A stretch of DNA of 64,000 nucleotides, from NCBI RefSeq assembly GCF_021650935.1, contig NZ_CP091244.1, forward strand, positions 1,364,001 through 1,428,000, in the 5' to 3' direction. Each line of letters opens with the position of its first letter. The stretch's first letter is position 1. Origin of the DNA: Thiothrix winogradskyi. GTDB lineage: Bacteria; Pseudomonadota; Gammaproteobacteria; Thiotrichales; Thiotrichaceae. Both the position numbers and the translations under genes were made by a program. Shown here in pieces: positions 1 through 8,026 of the stretch. The notes beneath the pieces were generated by a model, which searched no databases, was not told the origin of the DNA, and saw nothing but the letters and a program-made list of their open reading frames with translations.

Positions 1-114
1 GTGTAAACGCGAGTGGTTGAGGGTATTGCGCAACACCACGGCAAGGCTTGCGCCGGGGAAGATTGCACCCATTAGGCAGAGGGTGAAAAGCGAGAGCCAA
101 GTGCTGAGTGTCAT
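1..114 (-). CDS. LysE/RhtB-family amino-acid exporter, N-terminal fragment
   Basis: Only the first 38 codons lie in the window; the gene runs off the left edge. The translation starts MTLSTWLSLFTLCLMG and continues with PGASLAVVLRNTL, the hydrophobic first helix and the PGPS-like turn followed by VxRNxxxxS that open LysE/RhtB translocators. These are six-helix inner-membrane proteins that export amino acids or related metabolites. The start ATG is the complement of 112-114. The gene is divergent from the TIR-domain gene that begins at 221. The substrate cannot be inferred from this fragment. Confidence 0.6.
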   Translation of the reverse strand, partial: MTLSTWLSLFTLCLMGAIFPGASLAVVLRNTLNHSRLH

Positions 115-220
115 GGGTTTAAAGACGGGTCAAATGAAGCAGCATATTATGTTTTAAGACAATTATCCTGATAAACGGTATTATCACCCCATTGTAAAGT
201 GAACAGGGCTTGCTCACAAC

Positions 221-3130
221 ATGAACCAGCAATTCGATATATTCCTCTCGCACAACAGTAAAGATAAAACCGTCATTCGGGAAATCAAGCAATGGCTGCG
301 GGAGCGGGAATTGTCGTGCTGGCTGGATGAGGATGAATTGCAACCGGGCGTGAATTGGATGCCTTTGCTCGAAAAAGCTATCGCAACTTGCCAAAGTGCA
401 GGCGCATTTGTCAGTAGCAATGGTGTCGGGCCATGGGAAAATGAAGAAATACAGGCACTGCTAAGTGAAGCTGTCCGCAACAAGATTCCGGTGATTCCCG
501 TGTTGCTGCCCGGTGATTACGAACAGCCCAAATTGCCACTATTTTTGAAAAATCGTACCTTCATCGACATGCGTTCGGGCTTGTCAGATGAGGTTATCGA
601 CCGGCTGATTTGGGGTGTTACTGGCAAAAAGCCACAGCCGAAGATCAAAAATGTCGGGCTGAAGCCCGATTTACAGATAACGCCCTCCATCCACTCCGAC
701 CGCCTCCCCACCGTCAAAGGCGGCTTCTTCGGGCGCGAAGCCGAACTGCAATTGCTGAGCGACGCATGGTCTGGCGAAGAGAACCCTCACCCCAACCCCT
801 CTCCCAGAGGTAGAGGGGCTAAAGAAACTATAACTTTCGGAATAAAAAACACGATAAACAACCCCTCTCCCAGAGGTAGAGGGGCTAAAGAAACGCGCAT
901 TATTCAGCTTATTGCGCCGGGTGGCACAGGCAAAACCAAGCTGCTGCGCCACTGGCTCGACCACACCGCCGACATCCCCGTGCTAATCGCGTGGTCGTTC
1001 TATTCGCAAGGTTCCAGCGAAGACAAGCAGACTTCCGCCACGCCGTTTTTCAGCCATGCGTTTGCCAAGCTGGGTTCGACCCGCGAGCGGTTTGCGTCGG
1101 AGGAGGACAAGGGCGACCACCTCGCCGAGTTGTTGCACGGCAAACGCTACGTGCTGGTGCTGGATGGGCTGGAGCCGCTGCAACACGGCGGCGCGGCGAT
1201 GCGCGGCGAACTCAAGGACAAAGCTATCCGCCAGTTGCTGCGCCAGCTTGCCCGCCACCCGTGCGGTTTGTGTATTATCACCACGCGGATTGCGCTGCAT
1301 GAACTCAGTGACCGCGACGCGCCCACCGTCATCCGCCACGATTTGCAAAACCTGAGTGATGCGGATGGCATCCAGTTGCTGCAATCGTTGGGGGTAACAG
1401 GCAGCGCGGCGGAACTGGGCAAGGCGGTGCATGAATACGGCGGTCATGCGCTGGCGTTGAGTTTGCTGGGGAATGTGTTGCGGCTGCGGCCTCAGGGCGA
1501 TGTCCGCAAGCGCGATACCCTCACGGCTCTGGTGAAAGCGACGGGCAACCGCGACAGCCGCCATGCCTTCAAGGTGATGCAGGCTTACGCGGAATGGTTT
1601 GCGGGCGAGCCGGAACTGGCATTGCTGCACTTGTTGGGGCTGTTCGACCACCCCATCGGGCAGGACGTGCTGCAAATGCTGTGGGATGCGCAGATTCCGC
1701 ACCTGACCGCAGGCATTGATGAAGATGAATGGCTGGAAGCCATCGCCAGTTTGCGCGAAGAACACCACCTGTTGTCGCAGCATGACAGCGGCGGCGACCT
1801 CGACTGCCACCCGCTGATCCGCGAATACTTCGGCGGGCAACTGAAAACCCAGCAGCCGCAAGCGTGGCAGCAGGCGCATGAACGGCTGTACGGCTACTAC
1901 AAAGCCCTGCCAGAGAAGGAGTTCCCCGATACGCTGGAAGAAATGCAGCCGCTGTTCAGTGCGGTGGCGCATGGGTGTGCGGCGGGGTTGTACATAAGAG
2001 TAAATAATGATGTTTATTGGCCGAGGATTAGAAGAGAAGATAGTAATTATTTGTGTACAACCCTCGGTGCTACCAGTGATGATCTTTCTCTCATAGCTCA
2101 TTTTTTTGCAGTACCGTGGCACACACCTGTAACTGAAATAGGGGAGGATGGCCAGGCATTGATGTTAAACTACGCTGGATTTCGTTTACGCGGATTAGGG
2201 CGATTGCGAGAAGCTTTTGAATCAATGCAAGCAAATGTTGAAATGGTTGTGCAGCAGGAAAATTGGTCAGAGGCAGCAACAGGGATCAATAACCTTAGTG
2301 AGCTACAGCTTACCCTAGGTAATATATGGACAGCGATTTCCATTAGTCAACTAAGTGTAAGTTATGCTAATCAGGCTGGAGATTGGGCATATAGTGCAAT
2401 CCTCAGCACTACGTATGCCGATATTTTGCATCAGGCAGGACAAACAGCATTGGCTCTTTCTATTTTCCAAGAAGCGGAACAACTTCAGCAAGAACAACGT
2501 TCTGGCGAGCCGCATTTATATTCAATACAAGGTTTTCGCTACTGTGACTTGTTGTTAGCATTGGGTAAGATAACAGAAGTGTTGGAACGGGTTGAATATT
2601 CAATCGAACTTGCAGGACAAAATGGTTGGTTACTGAATATTGGATTGGATCAACTTACCTTTGGGCGAACATTAGTTGCAATGGATGAGATTCCGCAAGC
2701 TCTTCTCTGGTTAGAGCGGGCTGTGATTTGTTTGCGTTCATGCGGGGTTGAAGAATATTTGCCGCTCGGTCTGCTCGCCCGCGCCGCCCTGCACCGCCAC
2801 ACCCGTGACTTTGCCCGCGCCCGGCAGGACTTGCAGGAAGTGTTCGACATCGCCGACGGCAGCGGGATGCGGCTGCATTTGACGGATTATCATTTGGAGA
2901 TGGCGCGGTTGTCGGTGGCGGAGGAAGAAAATCCCCCTCAATCCCCCTTTTGCAAAGGGGGAAGCCAAGAGGGTGCGGGGTCTGTTGTTCCCCCCTTTGC
3001 AAAAGGGGGGCTAGGGGGGATTTCTCTTCAAGCGCACATCGAAGCCGCCGCCAAGCTGATCAACGAAACCGGCTACCACCGCCGCGACCCCGAACTCGTC
3101 GCCCTGCAAGGACTCACCCATGACCGATAA
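221..3130 (+). CDS. TIR domain - P-loop NTPase - TPR-like repeat protein (candidate NLR-like immune protein)
   Basis: 969 aa. Residues 4-130 form a TIR domain (FDIFLSHNSKDK at the start, then a WLDEDEL loop and an ENEE segment where the catalytic Glu is usually found). A P-loop NTPase follows, with Walker A GGTGKT at 234-239 and a Walker B-like VLVLDG ending near D315. The C-terminal half is helical and repeat-like (about 570-900), as in TPR sensor arms. No signal peptide is visible, so it is probably cytoplasmic. TIR-NTPase-repeat proteins in bacteria include NAD-depleting antiphage sensors; that role here is inferred from architecture only. Three oddities: residues 188-224 and about 904-934 are encoded by palindromic repeats inserted in frame, and residues about 590-845 are encoded by clearly AT-richer DNA than either flank. 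The stop overlaps the start of the following thioesterase by 11 nt, so the two are probably co-translated. Confidence 0.85.
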   Translation: MNQQFDIFLSHNSKDKTVIREIKQWLRERELSCWLDEDELQPGVNWMPLLEKAIATCQSAGAFVSSNGVGPWENEEIQALLSEAVRNKIPVIPVLLPGDYEQPKLPLFLKNRTFIDMRSGLSDEVIDRLIWGVTGKKPQPKIKNVGLKPDLQITPSIHSDRLPTVKGGFFGREAELQLLSDAWSGEENPHPNPSPRGRGAKETITFGIKNTINNPSPRGRGAKETRIIQLIAPGGTGKTKLLRHWLDHTADIPVLIAWSFYSQGSSEDKQTSATPFFSHAFAKLGSTRERFASEEDKGDHLAELLHGKRYVLVLDGLEPLQHGGAAMRGELKDKAIRQLLRQLARHPCGLCIITTRIALHELSDRDAPTVIRHDLQNLSDADGIQLLQSLGVTGSAAELGKAVHEYGGHALALSLLGNVLRLRPQGDVRKRDTLTALVKATGNRDSRHAFKVMQAYAEWFAGEPELALLHLLGLFDHPIGQDVLQMLWDAQIPHLTAGIDEDEWLEAIASLREEHHLLSQHDSGGDLDCHPLIREYFGGQLKTQQPQAWQQAHERLYGYYKALPEKEFPDTLEEMQPLFSAVAHGCAAGLYIRVNNDVYWPRIRREDSNYLCTTLGATSDDLSLIAHFFAVPWHTPVTEIGEDGQALMLNYAGFRLRGLGRLREAFESMQANVEMVVQQENWSEAATGINNLSELQLTLGNIWTAISISQLSVSYANQAGDWAYSAILSTTYADILHQAGQTALALSIFQEAEQLQQEQRSGEPHLYSIQGFRYCDLLLALGKITEVLERVEYSIELAGQNGWLLNIGLDQLTFGRTLVAMDEIPQALLWLERAVICLRSCGVEEYLPLGLLARAALHRHTRDFARARQDLQEVFDIADGSGMRLHLTDYHLEMARLSVAEEENPPQSPFCKGGSQEGAGSVVPPFAKGGLGGISLQAHIEAAAKLINETGYHRRDPELVALQGLTHDR
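784..894. repeat. Two copies of a palindromic GC-rich repeat inserted in frame in the TIR-NTPase gene
   Basis: Copies at about 784-829 and 861-894 share the core ACCCCTCTCCCAGAGGTAGA followed by GGGGCTAAAGAAAC. Each can fold as CCCCTCT...AGAGGGG. They encode the peptide NPSPRGRGAKET twice, in the linker between the TIR domain and the P-loop. A related copy and an inverted partner flank the start of nadC at 56820-56918, which shows that this is a dispersed repeat. Confidence 0.8.
2930..3023. repeat. Inverted pair of CCCCCTTT-type repeats in frame near the 3' end of the TIR-NTPase gene
   Basis: The left arm contains AATCCCCCTTTTGCAAAGGG and the right arm CCCCCCTTTGCAAAAGGGGG, followed by CTAGGGGGGATTT. 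Together they make an inverted pair that encodes ENPPQSPFCKGGS and PPFAKGGLGGIS. The reading frame stays open through both arms. NPPxSPFxKGG peptides are a common sign of such dispersed elements. Confidence 0.75.
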
Positions 3131-3512
3131 CACCCTCCACCCACGCGGAACCCTGATCCTACGCACCCTCGCCATGCCCAAGGACACCAACCCCAATGGC
3201 GACATCTTCGGCGGCTGGATTCTCTCGCAGATGGACATGGCAGGCGGCATCTTCGCCAAGGAAATTGCCAAAGGCAGAATAGTGACCGTCGCGGTCAATA
3301 GCATGAAATTCATCCGCCCGGTGAATGTCGGCGACGTGGTGTGCTGTTACGGCGATGTGGTGAAAATCGGCAAGACTTCCATCACCTTGCACCTGCAAGT
3401 GTGGGTCAAACCGCTGTGGCACGGCAGCGAAACCGAACTGCGCTGGCAAGTGACCGAAGCTGATTTCACCTACGTCGCCATCGACGAGCACGGCAACAAA
3501 CGCCCGCTGTAA
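3120..3512 (+). CDS. Acyl-CoA thioesterase, YciA-like hotdog fold
   Basis: 130 aa, the usual YciA length. It hydrolyses acyl-CoA thioesters in the cytoplasm (family knowledge). Visible landmarks are the N-terminal strand TLILRTLAMP, the conserved NPNGDIFGGWILSQMD segment that forms the hotdog helix and active-site Asp region, and the VTVAVNSMKFIRPVNVGDVV strand pair. The ATG lies inside the end of the TIR-NTPase gene (11-nt overlap). Substrate chain length cannot be read from the sequence. Confidence 0.88.
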   Translation: MTDNTLHPRGTLILRTLAMPKDTNPNGDIFGGWILSQMDMAGGIFAKEIAKGRIVTVAVNSMKFIRPVNVGDVVCCYGDVVKIGKTSITLHLQVWVKPLWHGSETELRWQVTEADFTYVAIDEHGNKRPL

Positions 3513-3515
3513 GCC

Positions 3516-4247
3516 TCAGCCCTTCGTCCAATCCGGCAGGTATTGCATTGCACCCTTCATCTGCGCGTGGATCGCCTTGTAGTCCGGCGCAAACTTCGCC
3601 ACCAGCGCCCAAAATTGCGTGGAATGGTTCATTTCCACGGTATGGCAAAGTTCATGAATCAGGGTGTAACGCACCCATTCCACCGGCAGCAGCACCAGCT
3701 TGTAGTTGAGGTTGATATTGCCACGAGTGGAACAGCTTCCCCAGCGCGTTTCTTGCCCCTTCACCGTGTAACGGTTGCAATACAACCCGGTTTCTTGCAT
3801 AAGCTGGAATAGCATCTGTCCCAGATGCCGGTGGGCATACTGTTTTGTCCACTCGCGCAGCACGTAACGGCAATGTTCCGGGTTGCTGACCGCGCCGGAA
3901 AGGGTCAGTGTGCCGTCATCCCCCAGATCGGTGACCAGATTGTGGCGGTCAGTCGGCACGTATACCAGCCGGAAACGTTCGCCCGTGAGCGGAAACTCAA
4001 GGTATTCAGGCAGGGCAGGCGCATCCACCAAGGGGGCGGTATAACGTTCCACCTTGGGTAGGTTGTCCGTAATCCAGTCCAGTTTGCCATGAATCCAGTC
4101 ACGTAACTGCTGCTCACCTACCCCGATCGGCTGTGTCACCACCAGCCCCTTGTCAGCCGATAAATTCATCCGCATGTATTTCGCCCGCGCTGATTGCCGT
4201 ACCTGATAATCCAGCACGCGCCCATCCACCAATGTCAACCGTCCCAT
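3516..4247 (-). CDS. YgjP-like (DUF45) zinc metallohydrolase
   Basis: 243 aa. The zinc-binding HExxH is present in LIHELCHTVEMNHSTQFW near residues 200-217, with the downstream His and the FW pair typical of YgjP/DUF45 proteins. The preceding TRWGSCSTRGNINLNYKL strand block (about 168-185) is the other family signature. Members resemble SprT/WLM metalloproteases, and YgjP has been described as a UTP-pyrophosphatase-like enzyme, so the reaction is left open. The gene converges with the thioesterase (3-nt gap) and is divergent from argS. Confidence 0.85.
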   Translation of the reverse strand: MGRLTLVDGRVLDYQVRQSARAKYMRMNLSADKGLVVTQPIGVGEQQLRDWIHGKLDWITDNLPKVERYTAPLVDAPALPEYLEFPLTGERFRLVYVPTDRHNLVTDLGDDGTLTLSGAVSNPEHCRYVLREWTKQYAHRHLGQMLFQLMQETGLYCNRYTVKGQETRWGSCSTRGNINLNYKLVLLPVEWVRYTLIHELCHTVEMNHSTQFWALVAKFAPDYKAIHAQMKGAMQYLPDWTKG

Positions 4248-4347
4248 CCTACTAATCCTTCAATCGTGAGAATCCTCTTGCAGAAAGTAGATTCTACCCC
4301 GCAACCCGCCTAAAATCCCCCTTTTGCCCACACCCGAAAAGAGTCTG

Positions 4348-6096
4348 ATGAATATTCGCCAACTGCTTGATGACCGTATTACCGCCGCGCTACACACGCT
4401 CGGCGCACCTGACACCGTGACCGCCATTGTGAAACCCTCCGCCCGCCCTGAATTCGGCGACTACCAAGCCAACGGCGTAATGGCAGCCGCCAAGCAGTTG
4501 AAAACCAACCCGCGAGAACTGGCAACGCGCTTGCTGGAAACGCTGGATTTATCCGATCTCGCCGACAAACTCGAAGTCGCAGGCCCCGGTTTCATCAATA
4601 TCCACCTAAAGAATACGTGGTTGAGCGAAACAGTAGGTCGGGCTTCAGCCCGACAACCCACCCCCAACACCCAAACCATCGTCGTCGACTATTCTGGCCC
4701 CAACCTCGCCAAGGAAATGCACGTCGGGCATTTGCGCTCCACCATCATCGGTGATGCCGTCGCCCGCGTACTCGAATTCCAAGGCTACACCGTCATTCGC
4801 CAAAACCACGTCGGCGATTGGGGAACACAATTCGGGATGCTGATTGCACACATGGTCAGCATTGCCGAGCAAAACGGCGGGGTGAGTGATGTCGCACCCC
4901 AACTCGCCGACCTCGAAACCTTCTACCGCGAAGCCAAACAGCGTTTCGATGCTGAACCAGCTTTTGCCGATGCAGCGCGTGATTACGTGGTGAAACTGCA
5001 AGCCGGTGATGCAGAATGCCATGGCTTGTGGCAGCAATTCATCGACATTTCCTTGCACCATTGCGAAGAGGTCTACGAACGTTTGGGTGTTTCCCTGACC
5101 CGCGCGGATGTGATGCCGGAAAGTGCCTACAACGCCGATTTAGCTAATATTGTCAGCGAGTTACAGGCGCAAGGCTTACTAGTAGAAAATCAGGGCGCAC
5201 AATGCGCGTTTCTCGACGAATTCAAAAACAAAGACGGCAGCATTACGCCGATCATTGTGCAGAAAACCGGCGGCGGCTATTTGTATGCGACCACTGACCT
5301 TGCTGCATTGCGCTACCGTAGCGGGGTGCTGAACATCGACCGCGCTTTGTATTTCACCGATGCCCGCCAAGCGTTGCATTTCCAGCAAGTGTTCATGTTG
5401 GCGCGTAAAGCTGGGTTTGTGCGCGAAGGCGTGGCGCTTGAACACATGCCGTTCGGCAACATGCAGGGCGAAGATGGCAAACCCTTCAAAACCCGTACCG
5501 GCGGCACGGTGAAGCTGGTGGATTTGTTGGTGGAGGCGGAAGAACGGGCGTTCACCCTCGTCACCGCCAAGAACCCGGCATTGGGTGAAGCCGAACGTCA
5601 CGACATCGCTCGCACGGTCGGCATTGGCGCGGTGAAATACGCCGACCTGTCCAAAAACCGCAACTCGGATTACATTTTTAATTGGGAAACCATGCTGAGT
5701 TTCGAGGGCAATACTGCGCCGTATTTGCAGTATGCGTATGCGCGGATTAAGAGTGTTTTCAGGAAGGCGGGAGAAACCCCTCCCAACCTCCCCTTATCAG
5801 GGAAGGAGCTGAAGATTTCGTTGCATGAAGTGGCTGAACGTACCTTGGCGATGAAGTTGCTGCAATTCACGGAGGCGACCGATAGCGTGGCGAAAGAAGG
5901 TTTGCCGAATCACCTTTGCACGTATTTGTACGAATTAGCGGGCAACTTCATGAGCTTTTACGAAGCCTGCCCGATCTTGAAAGACGGCGTGGCGGAAGAT
6001 GTGCGTCTGAGCCGTTTGCAACTGGCAAACTTGACCGCGCAAACCCTGCAAACCGGTTTGGGTTTGCTGGGGATTGGAGTGCTGGAGCGGATGTAA
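4348..6096 (+). CDS. argS: Arginyl-tRNA synthetase
   Basis: 582 aa, close to the usual length. It charges tRNA-Arg. The additional N-terminal domain starts [15 protein letters not shown]; the class I HIGH equivalent is HVGH in [16 protein letters not shown], and the KMSK-equivalent region is [13 protein letters not shown]. The DALR anticodon-binding domain is C-terminal ([12 protein letters not shown]). I chose ATG 4348 over the upstream TTG at 4324 because ArgRS proteins begin MNIRxLL. Two linkers are encoded by palindromic repeat [14 protein letters not shown] (4633-4655) before the HVGH block, and [13 protein letters not shown] (about 5770-5810) before the anticodon domain. Its stop abuts the stop of convergent pilU with no gap. 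Confidence 0.97.
   Translation: MNIRQLLDDRITAALHTLGAPDTVTAIVKPSARPEFGDYQANGVMAAAKQLKTNPRELATRLLETLDLSDLADKLEVAGPGFINIHLKNTWLSETVGRASARQPTPNTQTIVVDYSGPNLAKEMHVGHLRSTIIGDAVARVLEFQGYTVIRQNHVGDWGTQFGMLIAHMVSIAEQNGGVSDVAPQLADLETFYREAKQRFDAEPAFADAARDYVVKLQAGDAECHGLWQQFIDISLHHCEEVYERLGVSLTRADVMPESAYNADLANIVSELQAQGLLVENQGAQCAFLDEFKNKDGSITPIIVQKTGGGYLYATTDLAALRYRSGVLNIDRALYFTDARQALHFQQVFMLARKAGFVREGVALEHMPFGNMQGEDGKPFKTRTGGTVKLVDLLVEAEERAFTLVTAKNPALGEAERHDIARTVGIGAVKYADLSKNRNSDYIFNWETMLSFEGNTAPYLQYAYARIKSVFRKAGETPPNLPLSGKELKISLHEVAERTLAMKLLQFTEATDSVAKEGLPNHLCTYLYELAGNFMSFYEACPILKDGVAEDVRLSRLQLANLTAQTLQTGLGLLGIGVLERM
4633..4655. repeat. Palindromic repeat in frame within argS
   Basis: GTAGGTCGGGCTTCAGCCCG then ACA: inverted arms TCGGGCT and AGCCCGA around a short loop. 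It encodes VGRASARQ in the linker before the catalytic HVGH segment, a variable region in ArgRS, so the insertion is tolerated. Confidence 0.7.
5768..5808. repeat. Second repeat-derived segment in frame within argS
   Basis: The DNA GAAACCCCTCCCAACCTCCC followed by CTTATCAGGGAAGGAG resembles the dispersed CCCTCCC-type repeats elsewhere in the window. It encodes [12 protein letters not shown] between the catalytic domain and the anticodon-binding domain. Confidence 0.55.
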
Positions 6097-7275
6097 TTAC
6101 GTCAGCTCTGCTTCTGGTTTTGGCTGTAACGACAATTTCGCCATGAAGTCTTCATCTGCCGCCTTGGGCTTTGCCTCTGGCGCAGGTGCGGCAGCCGTCG
6201 GACGTGGCTTATTCAAATTCCCTGACAGGTTGATCTTCAGCTTCAAGTTGCTAGGCGAATCAGCATTGCGCAAGGTTTCCGCCAGTGAAATTTGCCCCGC
6301 CAAATACAGCTTGTAGAGGTGGCTGTCGAAGGTTTGCATCCCCTGTTCTTCAGACTTTTCCATCGTTTCTTTGATGGCGTGCACGTCGCCTTTCATGATC
6401 AGGTCGCGCACCATTGGCGTGCCGAGCAGGATTTCGATGGCGGCAACGCGCTTGCCATCCACCGTGGGAATCAGGCGTTGCGAGACGAAGGCTTTGAGGT
6501 TGAGGGATAAATCCATCAGCAATTGGTGGCGGCGTTCTTCGGGGAAGAAGTTGATAATGCGGTCGAGGGCTTGGTTGGCGTTATTGGCGTGCAAGGTGGA
6601 GAGGCACAGATGCCCGGTTTCGGCGAAGGCGAGGGCGTGTTCCATCGTTTCTTGGGCGCGGATTTCGCCGATTAAAATCACGTCGGGAGCTTGGCGCAGG
6701 GTGTTTTTGAGTGCGTCTTCGTAGCTGTCGGTGTCTACGCCGACTTCGCGCTGGTTAATGATGCATTTTTTGTGTGGATGCACGTATTCCACCGGGTCTT
6801 CGATGGTGATGATGTGCCCGTCCGCACTAGCGTTGCGGTGGTCGATCAGCGCGGCGAGTGAGGTGGATTTGCCTGAACCTGTGCCGCCAACGAATAGGAT
6901 TAGCCCGCGTTTTTCCATGATCACGTCTTTCAAAACTTGCGGTAGACCGAGTTTGTCGGCGTTGGGTATGTCGGTTTTGATATTGCGGATCACCATCGCG
7001 ATTTTGTGGCGCTGCTTGAAGATATTGACGCGGAAACGCCCGATACCTTCTTCGCTGATGGCGAGGTTCATTTCGGGTTTCTTTTCAAACTGTTGCTGCT
7101 GTTCAGGGTTCATCAGCTCGTAAGCCATTGCTTTGAGCATGTCGGGGGTCATGATGACTTTATCGACCGCTTTGAGCTTGCCCTGAAATTTGGCTTTGGG
7201 TTCGAGATCAGCGGTTAAATACAGGTCAGAGCCGTCGTAATGGGCGAGGATGCGTAGATAGTCTTTGAGTTTCAT
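6097..7275 (-). CDS. pilU: Type IV pilus retraction ATPase PilU
   Basis: 392 aa from ATG 7275 (MKLKDYLRILAHYDGSDLYLT, the normal PilT/PilU N-terminus; the longer frame up to 7329 adds non-conserved residues). It is a cytoplasmic hexameric secretion ATPase. Visible are Walker A GGTGSGKST, the Asp box region ITIEDPVEYVHPHK, Walker B APDVILIGEIR and the His box ETGHLCLSTLHANNANQAL. INQREVGVDTDSYEDALKN and the C-terminal EQGMQTFDSHLYKLY match PilU rather than PilT. PilU works with PilT in pilus retraction, so twitching is likely. No pilT is adjacent. The C-terminus has an Ala/Pro/Lys-rich tail of about 40 residues. Confidence 0.9.
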   Translation of the reverse strand: MKLKDYLRILAHYDGSDLYLTADLEPKAKFQGKLKAVDKVIMTPDMLKAMAYELMNPEQQQQFEKKPEMNLAISEEGIGRFRVNIFKQRHKIAMVIRNIKTDIPNADKLGLPQVLKDVIMEKRGLILFVGGTGSGKSTSLAALIDHRNASADGHIITIEDPVEYVHPHKKCIINQREVGVDTDSYEDALKNTLRQAPDVILIGEIRAQETMEHALAFAETGHLCLSTLHANNANQALDRIINFFPEERRHQLLMDLSLNLKAFVSQRLIPTVDGKRVAAIEILLGTPMVRDLIMKGDVHAIKETMEKSEEQGMQTFDSHLYKLYLAGQISLAETLRNADSPSNLKLKINLSGNLNKPRPTAAAPAPEAKPKAADEDFMAKLSLQPKPEAELT

Positions 7276-7327
7276 GAGTGTTGCCTTTATTGTTGTTGGT
7301 TTTTTCCAGTATAGCAGTAACCCTATC

Positions 7328-8026
7328 ATGCGTTTAGATCAGTTCGTCAGTCAGGCCGCCGCACTCACGCGGGTGGATGCACAAAAAGCCATTCGGTGTG
7401 GATGGGTGGAGGTGGATGGTGTGCGTGTGACGAAAACGTCGACACACATTGAGCCGACCACGGCGGCGGTGACGTTGGACGATGCGCCGCTGACCTTGCC
7501 CGGTGATATTTATTTGATGTTGCATAAACCCGCAGGCGTGGTGAGTGCGCGGGAAGACCCGGAGCATCCCACGGTGTTGGATTTGATTGATCATCCGCAC
7601 CGCAAAACGCTGCATGTGGTGGGGCGCTTGGATAAGGATACGACGGGCTTGTTGTTGCTTACCAATGATGGCGATTGGTCGCACCGCATTTCTGCGCCGA
7701 AACACCATGTGCCGAAAACGTATTTGGCGACGTTGGCGTGGGAGTTGTCGGAGGCGGGGGCGCAAGCCTTGCGTACAGGTGTGCAATTAAATGGCGAAAA
7801 GGGGCTGACTAAACCGGCGGAGGTTGATATTTTACCGGACAATCAGGCACGGATTACGATTTCGGAAGGCAAATACCATCAGGTGAAACGCATGTTGGCG
7901 GCGGTGGGGAATCGGGTGGAAAGTTTGCATCGGGAGCGGATTGGTGGGGTGGTGTTGGATACGGAACTCCCGCCGGGTGAGTGGCGGGAGTTGAGCGTGA
8001 GTGAATTGAGGCTACTTACGGCGTGA
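7328..8026 (+). CDS. rsuA: 16S rRNA pseudouridine synthase, RsuA-like
   Basis: 232 aa from ATG 7328 (MRLDQFVSQAAALTR). Residues 1-50 form an S4 RNA-binding domain. The catalytic Asp is D102 in GRLDKDTTGLLLLTNDG, and the KTYLATL and EGKYHQVKRMLAAVGN blocks are conserved. RsuA modifies U516 of 16S rRNA. The start is 52 nt from the divergent pilU start. Its 3' end overlaps the convergent metallopeptidase gene by 11 nt. Confidence 0.9.
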   Translation: MRLDQFVSQAAALTRVDAQKAIRCGWVEVDGVRVTKTSTHIEPTTAAVTLDDAPLTLPGDIYLMLHKPAGVVSAREDPEHPTVLDLIDHPHRKTLHVVGRLDKDTTGLLLLTNDGDWSHRISAPKHHVPKTYLATLAWELSEAGAQALRTGVQLNGEKGLTKPAEVDILPDNQARITISEGKYHQVKRMLAAVGNRVESLHRERIGGVVLDTELPPGEWRELSVSELRLLTA

